Positions 31,479 to 39,721 of a stretch of 64,000 bases of DNA are shown here, piece after piece. The position numbers and the translations under genes were made by a program. Each line of letters begins with the position of its first letter. Position 1 is the stretch's first letter. The notes under the pieces were generated by a model, which was not told the origin of the DNA, made no database searches, and worked only from the letters and a program-made list of their open reading frames with translations. The stretch lies in assembly GCF_030053835.1 (NCBI RefSeq), contig NZ_CP125655.1, positions 3,720,001 through 3,784,000 on the forward strand. The letters are read 5' to 3'. Origin of the DNA: Cellulomonas sp. ES6. GTDB taxonomy: Bacteria; Actinomycetota; Actinomycetes; Actinomycetales; Cellulomonadaceae.

Positions 31479-32210
31479 ATGAGCCTGCGTGAGGTGCGGA
31501 CCGCACCGCCCGACGGAGTCCGTGGGCTGCCGCGCCGACGTCGTCTTGCGGCCGGCGCGGCGTGGGCGGCGATCGTCCAGTACTTCGTGCTGCTCGTCGT
31601 CGTCCAGGCGGCGTGGACCGAGCCGTACAGCCCGGTGCGTAACGCGATCAGCGACCTCGGCGCGGTCACCTGCGGCCCGTACTCGGGGCGCGAGGTCTGC
31701 TCGCCGTGGCACGTCGCCGCGAACGTCTCGTGGGTGGTGGCGGGGCTGTCGATCTGCGCGGGGCTGCTGCTGGTGCGGCCGGTGTTCGGGCGCGCCGTCC
31801 GAGCACGCGTCGGGACGGCCCTGCTCCTGGGGTCGGGCCTCGGGCTCGCGACCGTCGGGCTCCACCCGGAGGACGCCAGCCCGCTGCACGTCCCGTCGGC
31901 GGTGGCCGCGATCGGGCTGGGGCTGCCCGCGATCGTGCTGCTCGGGTCGACACTGACGTCGGTGGACACCAACCGCGCCGTGGGGTGGCTCGGGATCGCA
32001 CTCGGCGCGACGGGCCTCGCCGGCCTCGCGCTCACCGTCGTCACACCGCACCGGCTGTTCGGGCTGTTCGAGCGGATCGTGGCCTACCCGATCCTCATCT
32101 GGACGATCGTCGTCGGGGTGACGACGCTCGTGCACGCGATCCGCGGGCGGGCGCCCGCCGGCGCCGAGCGCGGGGGAGCGGCGGCGGTGGCCGGGGTGGC
32201 CGGACGGTGA
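31479..32210 (+). CDS. DUF998 family membrane protein
   Basis: 243 aa, six hydrophobic segments beginning about residue 22. The family pattern PYSPVRNAISDLGA lies after TM1. GAGG sits 4 nt before the ATG. Function unknown. Cotranscribed with and overlapping (GTGA) a TetR gene, whose operator sites lie upstream, so expression is probably ligand-controlled. Confidence 0.8.
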   Translation: MSLREVRTAPPDGVRGLPRRRRLAAGAAWAAIVQYFVLLVVVQAAWTEPYSPVRNAISDLGAVTCGPYSGREVCSPWHVAANVSWVVAGLSICAGLLLVRPVFGRAVRARVGTALLLGSGLGLATVGLHPEDASPLHVPSAVAAIGLGLPAIVLLGSTLTSVDTNRAVGWLGIALGATGLAGLALTVVTPHRLFGLFERIVAYPILIWTIVVGVTTLVHAIRGRAPAGAERGGAAAVAGVAGR

Positions 32211-32770
32211 GCGTGCGACCCACGAGGCGCGAGGTGGACGAGGCGGTCCTCGACCTCACCGCAGGCCTGATCGCCCGGCACGGCCCGGAGGCGACGTCGG
32301 CCCAGCGGGTCGCGGACGCCGCGGGGATGTCGAAGGCGTCCGTCTTCAGCCGGTTCGGGAGCATGGCGAACCTCCGGCAGGAGGCCGTCCGGCAGTGCAT
32401 CGAGGCCGGCCGGGCGGCGTCCCTCGCGGTCGCGGGCCTCCCGGCGGGCGCCGACCGGGAGGAGGCCGCGATCGTGGCGCTGCTCGACGCCGGCCTGCGT
32501 CGGCCCGGGTTCCTGGCGCTGTCGATCGCGTCGATGACGGTGCGCGATCCCGGCGAGCTGCGCGACCTGGCGGGGCTCGGCGACATCCTGCTGCGGATGT
32601 TCGACCTGGAGGTGCCGGCCGGCCGGAACGACCCCGGGCGCCTGCTGAACGCGATCGGTGCGGTCGGCGTGGTCGCCGTGCTCGGGCTAGCGCACGGCGA
32701 GTACACCGACGCCGCGACGGCGCGGCCGGTGATCGTCGCGGCGGCCCTGGGCGCGCTGCGAGCGGGGTGA
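32207..32770 (+). CDS. TetR family transcriptional regulator
   Basis: 187 aa. HTH about residues 10-55 (LIARHGPEATSAQRVADAAG, MSKASVFSRFGSMANL). GTG 32207 overlaps the DUF998 stop; GTG 32213 is an alternative. Likely autoregulates the operon through the palindromes at 31408-31444. Confidence 0.85.
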   Translation: MSVRPTRREVDEAVLDLTAGLIARHGPEATSAQRVADAAGMSKASVFSRFGSMANLRQEAVRQCIEAGRAASLAVAGLPAGADREEAAIVALLDAGLRRPGFLALSIASMTVRDPGELRDLAGLGDILLRMFDLEVPAGRNDPGRLLNAIGAVGVVAVLGLAHGEYTDAATARPVIVAAALGALRAG

Positions 32771-32779
32771 TCAGGCGCC

Positions 32780-32797
32780 GACCCGGGCGGCCGGGTC
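32780..32797 (+). terminator. possible terminator after tetR
   Basis: 7-bp stem GACCCGG/CCGGGTC with a GCGG loop, 10 nt after the tetR stop. Confidence 0.45.
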
Positions 32798-32815
32798 GTG
32801 CACGCCGACGGGGGT

Positions 32816-32871
32816 GGTTTCACCCACGCGGGGCAAGAAACCCGACCGCGACGCTTCACCTCTGCGGGTGA
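32816..32871 (+). other. structured leader ahead of surface-protein gene, unassigned
   Basis: Hairpin one: GGTTTC (32816-32821) with GAAACC (32837-32842), with an inner CCC/GGG. Hairpin two: TCACC (32856-32860) with GGTGA (32867-32871). The whole 32771-32946 gap contains no TA dinucleotide, so no ordinary -10 box. It could be a structured 5' leader or an alternative-sigma promoter region. I could not match it to a riboswitch class. Confidence 0.25.
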
Positions 32872-32946
32872 CGTGCCGACAAGATGATGATGTGTCACCG
32901 AGCGTGGCGCGTTGCGAGCCGTTGTTCCCGACCGAGAAGAGCCACC

Positions 32947-35004
32947 ATGTTCAGGCCCGGAGCCCGCACCCGCGCGACCAGGGGGTGGCGGCGGATCGCG
33001 ATGATCACCGCCGTGCTCCTGCTCGCCCCGACAGCCGCCGTCACGGCCTCCACGACCGCGCTAGCCGCCGGTGAGGCCGCAGGCGGGACGACGGCCGGTG
33101 CTGCCGTCCCGCTGCCGGTCGCGAGTCTCGACTCCAGCGTCGACGTCACCAACGCCGGGTCCAGCTCGACGGGATCGCGGAACGCCGGCGTCCAGCCGTA
33201 CTGGAACAACACCACCTGGTTCTCGTACACCCCGGCGGAGACGGTCCGGGTGTACATCCGGGCGACGTCGCTCTCCCCGGGCGGCTGGGACAACACGCTC
33301 GAGGTGTGGACGGCCGCGGGCACTCTCGTGGCGCAGAACGACGACTCGTACAGCCTGGACGCCGCCGTCACGGTGACGCTCACGGCGGGCGTGGACTACC
33401 GGATCGCCCTGGGTGCCTTCCAGCCCATGTACAAGGGCACCGCGCGGCTGACCTTCGCGACGCGCGTCCCGAGCCCGCCGCGCGACGTGCAGGCGACGCC
33501 GGGCGACGCGTCGGTCGCCGTCTCGTGGACCGAGCCCGAGGACCTCGCCGGCGGCGTGACGTCGTACGAGATCCTCTGCACTCCCGAGGGCGGCACGGAG
33601 TCGCTGTGCATGAGCGTGTCCGGCACCCCTCCGATGACGTCGGCGGTGGTCAGCGGTCTGGACAACGGCGTGTCCTACGGCATCCGCGTCACGGCCTCGA
33701 ACGTGATCGGCCCGTCGGACCCCGCGGCGGCGCCGTCGTCCGGCGGCACCGTGCCGCGGGCGGTGTCGGCGGTCGCACTCGGCACGAGCGTCGCGAGCCC
33801 GGCCAGCGGTGAGCCGTTCGACGTGACCGCGTCCGTGACGGCCGGCGGCTCGCCCGTCGACGGCGGCACGGTGGACCTGACGGTCGCCGGGACGGTCCAC
33901 GCGGGGCTGCCCGTCGTGGACGGCGTCGCCACGGTCACCGGTGTGCAGCGACCTGCGGGGACGACCGCGCTGGCGGCCACGTTCTCCGGGACCGAGTCGG
34001 TCGCCGGGTCGAGTGCCTCGTCGTCGGTCGAGGTGGTCAAGGCCGGGCAGACGGTCACGATCGACTCCCCGGGGACCGACCTGACGTACGGCGGCACCCC
34101 GGTGCAGCTCGTCGGCCGGTCGTCCGCGGACCTGCCCCTCACCTTCGCCGCCTCGGGCGCGTGCACCGTCTCCGACGGGTACCTCCAGCTCACGGGGGTC
34201 GGCGGCTGCGAGATCGTCGCGACGCAGGCCGGCGACAGCGAGACGGAGCCGGCCTCCGCGAGCATCCAGGTCACGGTCGGCAAGCGCGCCCAGCACCTGA
34301 CGCTCCCGGGGCTGACCGGGCTCACCGTCGGCTTCGCGCCGATCCCGGTCGCCGACGTCTCGGACGTCGGCCTGCCCGTCACCGTCACCGCCACGGGCGC
34401 GTGCCGCCTGGTCGACGGGGCCGTCGTCGGCACCCGGGCCGGTGAGTGCGAGCTGGTCGCGACCGCGGAGGGCGACGAGGTGACCCTGCCCGCCACCGCC
34501 ACGGTCTCCGGGACGATCGCGGCCGTTCCCACCGCGCCGACGGTGCCCACCCCGGCGCCGTCCGTGCCCGCGACGGTGCAGGCCGAGATCGGGCGGGGCC
34601 TCGGCGCCGTCGCGCAGGGCACGCCGGTGTCCGCCACCGGCACCGGGCTGCTGCCGGGCTCGGAGCTGGTGCTCGAGGTCCACTCGACGCCCCAGGTGAT
34701 CGGGACGGCGACGGTCGGTGCGGACGGCACCGCGACCGTGACCGGGCTGCTGCCCGCCGGGCTCGAGGCGGGCGACCACCGCCTGATCGCCGTGGGCACC
34801 GCCCTCGACGGCAGCCGTGCCGAGTTCGTCATCCCGTTCACGCTGGCGGCCGACGGGACGTTCGCGCGGATCGCCGACCAGTCCCTCCCCGCGCTCGCCG
34901 TGACGGGGTCCGAGGTCGGGTCCGCGGTCGGGCTCAGCGTGCTGTGGCTCGTGGCCGGCGCGGGGATGGTCCTGGTCGCGCGACGGAGGCTCGCCCGGCG
35001 CTGA
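32947..35004 (+). CDS. sortase-anchored surface protein with FN3 and Ig-like domains
   Basis: 685 aa. Signal peptide about 1-41 (basic start, IAMITAVLLLAPTAAVTAS). Domain A (about 45-180) is a beta-rich module with YWNNTTWFSYTP and DNTLEVWTAAG, resembling pre-peptidase C-terminal-like folds. A fibronectin type III domain lies at about 182-275 (PPRDVQATPGDASVAVSWTE). Two or three Ig-like/MBG-like repeats follow to about 530, then a Pro/Thr/Val-rich stalk and a last beta domain. It ends with LAVTG, a hydrophobic helix and RRRLARR: a class E sortase signal. Probably a wall-linked adhesin or ligand binder. No catalytic domain recognised. Confidence 0.8.
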   Translation: MFRPGARTRATRGWRRIAMITAVLLLAPTAAVTASTTALAAGEAAGGTTAGAAVPLPVASLDSSVDVTNAGSSSTGSRNAGVQPYWNNTTWFSYTPAETVRVYIRATSLSPGGWDNTLEVWTAAGTLVAQNDDSYSLDAAVTVTLTAGVDYRIALGAFQPMYKGTARLTFATRVPSPPRDVQATPGDASVAVSWTEPEDLAGGVTSYEILCTPEGGTESLCMSVSGTPPMTSAVVSGLDNGVSYGIRVTASNVIGPSDPAAAPSSGGTVPRAVSAVALGTSVASPASGEPFDVTASVTAGGSPVDGGTVDLTVAGTVHAGLPVVDGVATVTGVQRPAGTTALAATFSGTESVAGSSASSSVEVVKAGQTVTIDSPGTDLTYGGTPVQLVGRSSADLPLTFAASGACTVSDGYLQLTGVGGCEIVATQAGDSETEPASASIQVTVGKRAQHLTLPGLTGLTVGFAPIPVADVSDVGLPVTVTATGACRLVDGAVVGTRAGECELVATAEGDEVTLPATATVSGTIAAVPTAPTVPTPAPSVPATVQAEIGRGLGAVAQGTPVSATGTGLLPGSELVLEVHSTPQVIGTATVGADGTATVTGLLPAGLEAGDHRLIAVGTALDGSRAEFVIPFTLAADGTFARIADQSLPALAVTGSEVGSAVGLSVLWLVAGAGMVLVARRRLARR

Positions 35005-35026
35005 CCCCCGGCGCTGACACCCCGGT

Positions 35027-35068
35027 GCCGACCCCCGGCGCGCGCGTGGCTGCGCGCCGGGGGTCGGC
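35027..35068. terminator. bidirectional terminator, 17-bp stem
   Basis: Perfect arms 35027-35043 and 35052-35068 with an 8-nt loop, between the convergent surface-protein and VOC genes. Confidence 0.8.
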
Positions 35069-35107
35069 CAGCGTGCACGGGGCGCGGGTGGGCGGGCGGT
35101 GCGGGTG

Positions 35108-35518
35108 CTACGCCCGCGGGCCGTCCGCGGGCCGGGCGCTGCCTGCGGCCTCGACGGGAGCGAAGAAGTTGACCAGGTTCCCGTCGGGGTCCCGCACCAG
35201 GAGCGACCGGTTGCCCCACGGCATGTCGGTGGGTCGCTGCACGATCGTGTCGACCTCGCCGCGCAGCGCCTCGTAGGTGGCATCCACGTCGTCGACCCGG
35301 AAGTCCAGGGCGACGCTGCGGTTGGCTCGCGCCTCGGCCGCTCCGTCGCCGAGCAGGGGGACCGTCGCGGTGCTGGCGACGGCCAGTGTGCCGCCGGGGG
35401 TGCGGAGCTCGGCGAACAGGGGGTGCAGCCGGGTCGCGGCTACGCCGGTCGTCTTCTCGTAGAAGGCGACGAGCGCGTCGACGTCGTGGGTGAAGATGCG
35501 GGTGGCTGCCAGGTGCAT
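35108..35518 (-). CDS. VOC (glyoxalase/bleomycin resistance-like) family protein
   Basis: 136 aa with two beta-alpha-beta-beta-beta halves: TRIFTHDVDALVAFYEKTTG at the start, and VDDVDATYEAL then VRDPDGNLVNFF in the second half. These proteins are metal-dependent isomerases, dioxygenases or binding proteins; the reaction cannot be assigned. AGAGGA lies upstream of ATG 35518. It is divergent from a WYL regulator, which likely controls it. Confidence 0.8.
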   Translation of the reverse strand: MHLAATRIFTHDVDALVAFYEKTTGVAATRLHPLFAELRTPGGTLAVASTATVPLLGDGAAEARANRSVALDFRVDDVDATYEALRGEVDTIVQRPTDMPWGNRSLLVRDPDGNLVNFFAPVEAAGSARPADGPRA

Positions 35519-35595
35519 GGCGGGGTCCTCTCGTCCGGGTCGTGTCCTGCGCACGCTAGGCGTGATACCGGGCGAGATCTGTCCTGGTTCCGGCG

Positions 35596-36588
35596 ATGAT
35601 GAGCGGTGTGGCCGACCCGACCCTGCGCGCGCTGAGGCTCTTGGAGCTCCTGCAGTCCGCCACGCTCTGCTCGGTGGCCGACCTGGCGGACCGGCTCGGC
35701 GTCGACGAGCGGACGGTCCGCCGCGACGTGCGGCGGCTCACGAGCGCCGGTGTCTGCGTGGAGTCCGTCCGCGGCCGGTACGGCGGCTACCGCCTCGCGC
35801 CGGGGTCCCAGGTGCTGCCGATCGTGTTCAGCGGCGAGGAGGCGGCCGCGGTCTTCCTCGCGCTCGCGGGCGCGGACCCCGTCGCCGAGGAGGCCGGCAC
35901 CGCGGTCCGTACCGCGCGGAGCAAGGTCCGGCGGGCGATGCGCCCCGCCGACGCCGGGCGCGGCGACGCGGTGCTCCGGGCGGTCGCGCGCGGCACGCCG
36001 CACGGCCGCACCGATCCAGAGCCCGCGGTGATGCTGACGCTCGCCGAGGCCGTCGAGTCGCGGCGGGCCGTCGAGGTGCGGTACCGCGACCGCCACGGTG
36101 ACCCGTCACGGCGCACGATCCACCCGCACGAGCTGGTGACGCGGTCGGGACGCTGGTACGTCGTGGCGACCGACCCGGCGGCGGGGGAGGAGCGGACGTT
36201 CCGCGCCGACCGGGTCGTCACCGCCCGCGCCCTCCTGGAGACCTTCGCCGCCCCCGAGCGGGACGACGCCGCGGCGTGGCTGGTCGAGCACTTCGCCGCG
36301 GCCGACTACCGCTGGACCGTCGTGCTGCACGTCCACGCCACCGAGGACCACGTCCGCGCGCACCTGCCGCCGACCGTGGCGCGGCTGGAGCCGCTCGTGC
36401 CGACGGCGCCCGAGGGGGGCGCACCGTGGCACCGGGTGGAGATCCACGCCGACCGACTCGACTGGATCCCCGCGGTGATCGCGTCGCTCGGCTGCGAGGT
36501 CCGGATCGAGAGCCCGGACGAGCTGCGGGACCTCGTCCGCGCGGCCGCGACCCGCATGATGGGTGCGGCGCAGGGGCATCGAGCGTGA
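35596..36588 (+). CDS. HTH-WYL domain transcriptional regulator (YafY-like)
   Basis: 330 aa. DeoR-type HTH at about 8-60 (RLLELLQSATLCSVADLADRLG, VDERTVRRDVRRL) and the GGYRLAPG wing. WYL domain about 140-215, with RRTIHPHELVTRSGRWYVVATD as the W-Y-hydrophobic ligand site. WCX-type C-terminus. Usually binds a nucleotide or small effector. Divergent from the VOC gene across 77 bp. Start codons ATG 35596 or 35599 are both possible. Confidence 0.88.
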   Translation: MMSGVADPTLRALRLLELLQSATLCSVADLADRLGVDERTVRRDVRRLTSAGVCVESVRGRYGGYRLAPGSQVLPIVFSGEEAAAVFLALAGADPVAEEAGTAVRTARSKVRRAMRPADAGRGDAVLRAVARGTPHGRTDPEPAVMLTLAEAVESRRAVEVRYRDRHGDPSRRTIHPHELVTRSGRWYVVATDPAAGEERTFRADRVVTARALLETFAAPERDDAAAWLVEHFAAADYRWTVVLHVHATEDHVRAHLPPTVARLEPLVPTAPEGGAPWHRVEIHADRLDWIPAVIASLGCEVRIESPDELRDLVRAAATRMMGAAQGHRA

Positions 36589-36641
36589 TCCGTCTGGCCG
36601 TGCCCCGGGTCCCGCGCGCTGCCGGCCTCGACGACCAGAGG

Positions 36642-37070
36642 TCAGCGCCGCCCTGTCCGCTCGTACCACGCCAGCCACGCCGCCCCCGCGTCCCCGATCC
36701 TGCGGCGCAGGGCGGAGCGCCGGACGCGCATCGGCCGCAGGTCCACCCAGCTGCCCCGGGTCAGCCCCGGCAGGGGGTGCGGCACGCGCGCGTAGTCCGT
36801 GGGCCGCGCGGACTGGTCCTGGGAGGTCAGCCGCGCGACCGTCACCCACCGCCCGCGCCGCGCCAGGACGACGACCGGCCGGTCCTTCGCGCCCGTGCCG
36901 TCCCGGTAGGGCACCATCGCGAACCACACCTCGCCCGGGCGGGCGACCGGGGCGCCGGCCCGGCCGATCAGGCGGAGCAGCAGGACGACCCCGCCGGCCG
37001 CGAGGACGAGCAGCCACGGGCGGTCGGCGAGGACGTCGCGGAAGGCGTCGGGGACGACGGAGTCGATCAC
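36642..37070 (-). CDS. PemK/MazF-like protein with N-terminal membrane anchor
   Basis: 142 aa. One hydrophobic helix (about 18-36, LLVLAAGGVVLLLRLI) is followed by a PemK/MazF-like beta-barrel: PGEVWFAMVPYRDGTGAKDRPVVVL, then LTSQD and GSWVDLRP. MazF family members are endoribonucleases, normally paired with an antitoxin. No antitoxin gene is adjacent, so the toxin role is doubtful. CACACT lies 7 nt before the GTG, suggesting a leaderless transcript. Confidence 0.7.
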   Translation of the reverse strand: MIDSVVPDAFRDVLADRPWLLVLAAGGVVLLLRLIGRAGAPVARPGEVWFAMVPYRDGTGAKDRPVVVLARRGRWVTVARLTSQDQSARPTDYARVPHPLPGLTRGSWVDLRPMRVRRSALRRRIGDAGAAWLAWYERTGRR

Positions 37071-37199
37071 GGCACGGAGTGTGCCAGGGCTGTCGGGAGC
37101 CGGGCGCGGTCGCCGTGCCGGGCCGGGCGCTGACGCGACCCTGCCGCGTACGGACCGCGGTGCTTGCGCTGGTCACGGACGATCTGGTCAGCTGCGGGC

Positions 37200-38087
37200 G
37201 TGGACACCGCCGCCGAGAGCGCCCTGCGCGAGCAGATCATCACCTGGGTGCGCGAGCGGGCCGAGGCGAACGGCGGGTTCCTCCACCGCGAGCAGCTGCT
37301 CGGCTACCGCACGGGCGGACGCCGGCTGCCGATCATCGACTACTCGCGCGGTATCCGGAACCCCGCGGACTTCGGCTCGACGCTGTCGATCGTCTCGACG
37401 GCGAACGGGCCGTACGACGACGTCGAGAGCAGCGACGGGCTGCTGCACTACGCGTACCGGAAGGGCGACCCCTTCGGCGGGGACAACGCCAAGCTGCGCA
37501 ACGCGCTGGTCACGGGTATGTCGCTCATCCTGTTCCGCAAGGAGGTCGCGAACTACTACACGCCGATCGCCCCGGTGTACGTCGTCGACGACTATCCCGA
37601 GGAGCGGACGTTCCTCGTCGCGCTCGACGAGGCGTTCCGGTTCATGGGCGACCTGCGGGAGCTCACTGTCGCCCAGCGGGCGTACGCCGTGCGGCTCGCG
37701 AGGCAGCGCCTGCACCAGCCGGCGTTCCGGACCCGGGTGCTCCTGGCCTACGAGACGCGGTGCGCGATGTGCAGGCTCGCGCACGGATCGCTGCTGGACG
37801 CCGCGCACATCGTGCCGGACGGGGAGGAGAACGGGCTCCCGACGACGCCGAACGGGCTCGCGCTGTGCAAGATCCACCACGCTGCGTACGACCAGGACCT
37901 GCTCGGGATCACGCCCGACTACGTCGTCCAGCTCGACCGCGAGCTGCTGGACGAGGTCGACGGACCGATGCTCCGGCACGGTCTCCAGGCGATGCACGGC
38001 CAGCGCCTCACCCTGCCGCGACGGCCGGTGGACGCGCCGTCGCGCGACCTGCTGGCGTGGCGGTGGGAGCGCTTCGCGGCCCGCTGA
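37200..38087 (+). CDS. HNH endonuclease, predicted restriction-type (COG3440-like)
   Basis: 295 aa from GTG 37200 (a TTG at 37164 would add 12 residues). The C-terminal HNH_2 nuclease (about 197-250) has CAMCR, DAAHIVPDGEENG and NGLALCKIHHAAYD, with the catalytic His in AAHIV and a CxxC/CxxH zinc site. The N-terminal ~165 residues (RRLPIIDYSRGIRNPADFG, LLHYAYRKGDPFGGDN) form a conserved partner domain, perhaps a modified-base reader of the SRA/PUA kind. No methyltransferase is nearby, which suits a modification-dependent nuclease; this is inference. Confidence 0.75.
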   Translation: MDTAAESALREQIITWVRERAEANGGFLHREQLLGYRTGGRRLPIIDYSRGIRNPADFGSTLSIVSTANGPYDDVESSDGLLHYAYRKGDPFGGDNAKLRNALVTGMSLILFRKEVANYYTPIAPVYVVDDYPEERTFLVALDEAFRFMGDLRELTVAQRAYAVRLARQRLHQPAFRTRVLLAYETRCAMCRLAHGSLLDAAHIVPDGEENGLPTTPNGLALCKIHHAAYDQDLLGITPDYVVQLDRELLDEVDGPMLRHGLQAMHGQRLTLPRRPVDAPSRDLLAWRWERFAAR

Positions 38088-38185
38088 GTGCGGTCTGCGT
38101 GCGTGCCGGGGCGGCGCGCTCACGATGCGGTCCCTCATCGACCGGACGTCCGCCGCGCAGTGGACGTCCGGGGTCGCGGCGGGTC

Positions 38186-38191
38186 TACCGT
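38186..38191 (+). promoter_or_regulatory. -10 box of TehA-like gene
   Basis: TACCGT about 40 nt before the GTG, which has its own GGAGGG site. The -35 is weak. Confidence 0.4.
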
Positions 38192-38231
38192 CAGCGGTGT
38201 CCCGTCCCCGGCACCTCGGAGGGTCCTGCCC

Positions 38232-39203
38232 GTGCGCACGCTCCAGCGCGTCCCCGCGAGCTTCTTCGGCATGGTCCTCGGCCTGGTGGGCCTCGGCAGC
38301 GCGTGGCGATACGGCGCGACGATCGGGCTGGTGCCGCGCTGGGTGGGGGAGTCGGTCGTGCTGATCGGGTGCGCGGTGTGGTGCGTGCTCGCGGCGGTGC
38401 TGGTGTACCGGTGCGTGACGGCGTGGGACGGCGTCGTGCGGGAGTGGCGCGACCCGGGGCTGTTCTCGTTCCTGAGCCTGGTGCCGGCGGGCGGGATCCT
38501 CGTGTCGGTCGGGCTGCACCCGTACGTGCCGGTGGTCGCGGCGGTGCTGCTGTGGCTGGGCGTGGCGGGGCAGCTGGTGTTCGCGGCGGTGCGGTGCGCG
38601 CCGCTGTGGTCGGGGACGCAGCCGCTCGAGGCGACGACGCCGGGGTTCTACCTGCCGCTCGTGGCGGCGAACTTCATCAGCGCGATCGGTGTCGCGACCG
38701 TCGGGCAGGCGCAGCTCGGGTACCTGTTCCTGGGCGCGGGGGTGGTGTCGTGGCTGACGCTGGAGCCGCTGATCACGCACCGGCTGCGGACCGGGCCCGA
38801 GGTGGCGCCGCGGGCGCGCGGCGTGATCGGGGTGCAGCTCGCCCCGGCCTTCGTCGCCTGCTACGCGTACCTGGTGGTGGACGGCGGCGACGTCGACCCG
38901 GTGGCGCTGGTGCTGTTCGGGTACGGGGTGCTGCAGCTCCTGCTCCTGCTGCGGCTGTGGCGCTGGCTGCTCGCGGGCGGGTTCACGGCGGGGCTGTGGG
39001 CGTTCTCGTTCGGGCTCGCGGCCATGGCGAACACCGGCCTGCGGATCGCGCACGCCGAGGTGGACACCGCCGTGCGGGTCGTGGCCGTGGTGGTGGCGGC
39101 TGTGGGGACCGCGCTGCTGCTGGCGCTCGCGGCAGGGACCGTGGTGCTGCTGGCGCGGGGCCGGTTGGTGCCGCCGGCGACACCGGCGGCGACGCTGCCC
39201 TGA
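38232..39203 (+). CDS. TDT/SLAC1 family transporter (TehA-like)
   Basis: 323 aa, ten hydrophobic segments. The start VPASFFGMVLGLVGLGSAWR is the hallmark of the tellurite-resistance/dicarboxylate (TDT) and SLAC1 anion-channel family. It probably moves monovalent anions, dicarboxylates or sulfite across the membrane. The start is GTG 38232, where GGAGGG is 8 nt upstream; no membrane helix is lost. Confidence 0.85.
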   Translation: MRTLQRVPASFFGMVLGLVGLGSAWRYGATIGLVPRWVGESVVLIGCAVWCVLAAVLVYRCVTAWDGVVREWRDPGLFSFLSLVPAGGILVSVGLHPYVPVVAAVLLWLGVAGQLVFAAVRCAPLWSGTQPLEATTPGFYLPLVAANFISAIGVATVGQAQLGYLFLGAGVVSWLTLEPLITHRLRTGPEVAPRARGVIGVQLAPAFVACYAYLVVDGGDVDPVALVLFGYGVLQLLLLLRLWRWLLAGGFTAGLWAFSFGLAAMANTGLRIAHAEVDTAVRVVAVVVAAVGTALLLALAAGTVVLLARGRLVPPATPAATLP

Positions 39204-39219
39204 GGCGGCCCGCGCGCGG

Positions 39220-39618
39220 TCAGGAGCCGGCCGCCTCCGACGCGGGCAGCGGCCCGCGGCACAGGCAGAACGGGTGCCCGGCGGGGTCGGCGTAGACCTG
39301 GAACACCTCGCCGGTCGTGGCGGGGTCGGGCGCCGCCTGGAGCAGCCGCGCCCCGAGCCCCATGGCGCGCTCGTGCGCCTCGGCGAGGTCGTCGACCCAG
39401 ACGTCGAGGTGGATCTGCTGCTGCTGCGGCCCGCCGGGCCAGACCGGCGGCACGTGGTCCGGGGCGAGCTGGAAGCCCATGCGCCACTCGCCGTCGACGA
39501 CGACGCTGTGCCAGTCGTCCTCGGCCTCGACGGTGCCGTCGAGCAGGGCCGCCCAGAAGCCGCTCTCGGCGGCGAGGTCGGGGGCGTCGAACACGTGGAT
39601 GAGCCGGTGCACGCGCAT
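39220..39618 (-). CDS. VOC family protein
   Basis: 132 aa. HVFDAPDLAAESGFWAALLDG opens the first module; QQIHLDVWVDDLAEAHERAM and VYADPAGHPFCLC form the second, typical of actinobacterial VOC proteins of unknown activity. CACGAT plus 6 nt precedes the ATG on the minus strand, a possible leaderless start. Divergent from a TetR gene. Confidence 0.78.
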   Translation of the reverse strand: MRVHRLIHVFDAPDLAAESGFWAALLDGTVEAEDDWHSVVVDGEWRMGFQLAPDHVPPVWPGGPQQQQIHLDVWVDDLAEAHERAMGLGARLLQAAPDPATTGEVFQVYADPAGHPFCLCRGPLPASEAAGS

Positions 39619-39672
39619 CGCAGCATCGTGGCACCGCCCTCCGGCACGGGGAAGGGGAGGGGTGCGCACGAC

Positions 39673-39715
39673 GGGACGATCGTCCCATTGACGATGTGTC
39701 AATGCGTCCTACCGT
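39673..39715. promoter_or_regulatory. two adjacent palindromes and tetR promoter
   Basis: GGGACGATCGTCCC (39673-39686, perfect) abuts ATTGACGATGTGTCAAT (39687-39703, 6-bp arms). TTGACG (39688-39693) and TACCGT (39710-39715), 16 bp apart, form the promoter. The ATG follows 6 nt later (leaderless). The second palindrome overlaps the -35, as for an autorepressor. Confidence 0.65.
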
Positions 39716-39721
39716 GGTGCC

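Noticed and set aside
32771..32946. c-di-GMP or c-di-AMP riboswitch ahead of the surface-protein gene
   Set aside because: Some pieces, such as GGGGCAAGAAACC and GACGC, look suggestive, but the conserved A-rich junctions and tetraloop of those classes are absent.
37188..39647. An 819-codon minus-strand frame opposite the HNH and TehA-like genes
   Set aside because: Low-complexity shadow; the genuine genes on the plus strand have clear domains, start sites and promoters.
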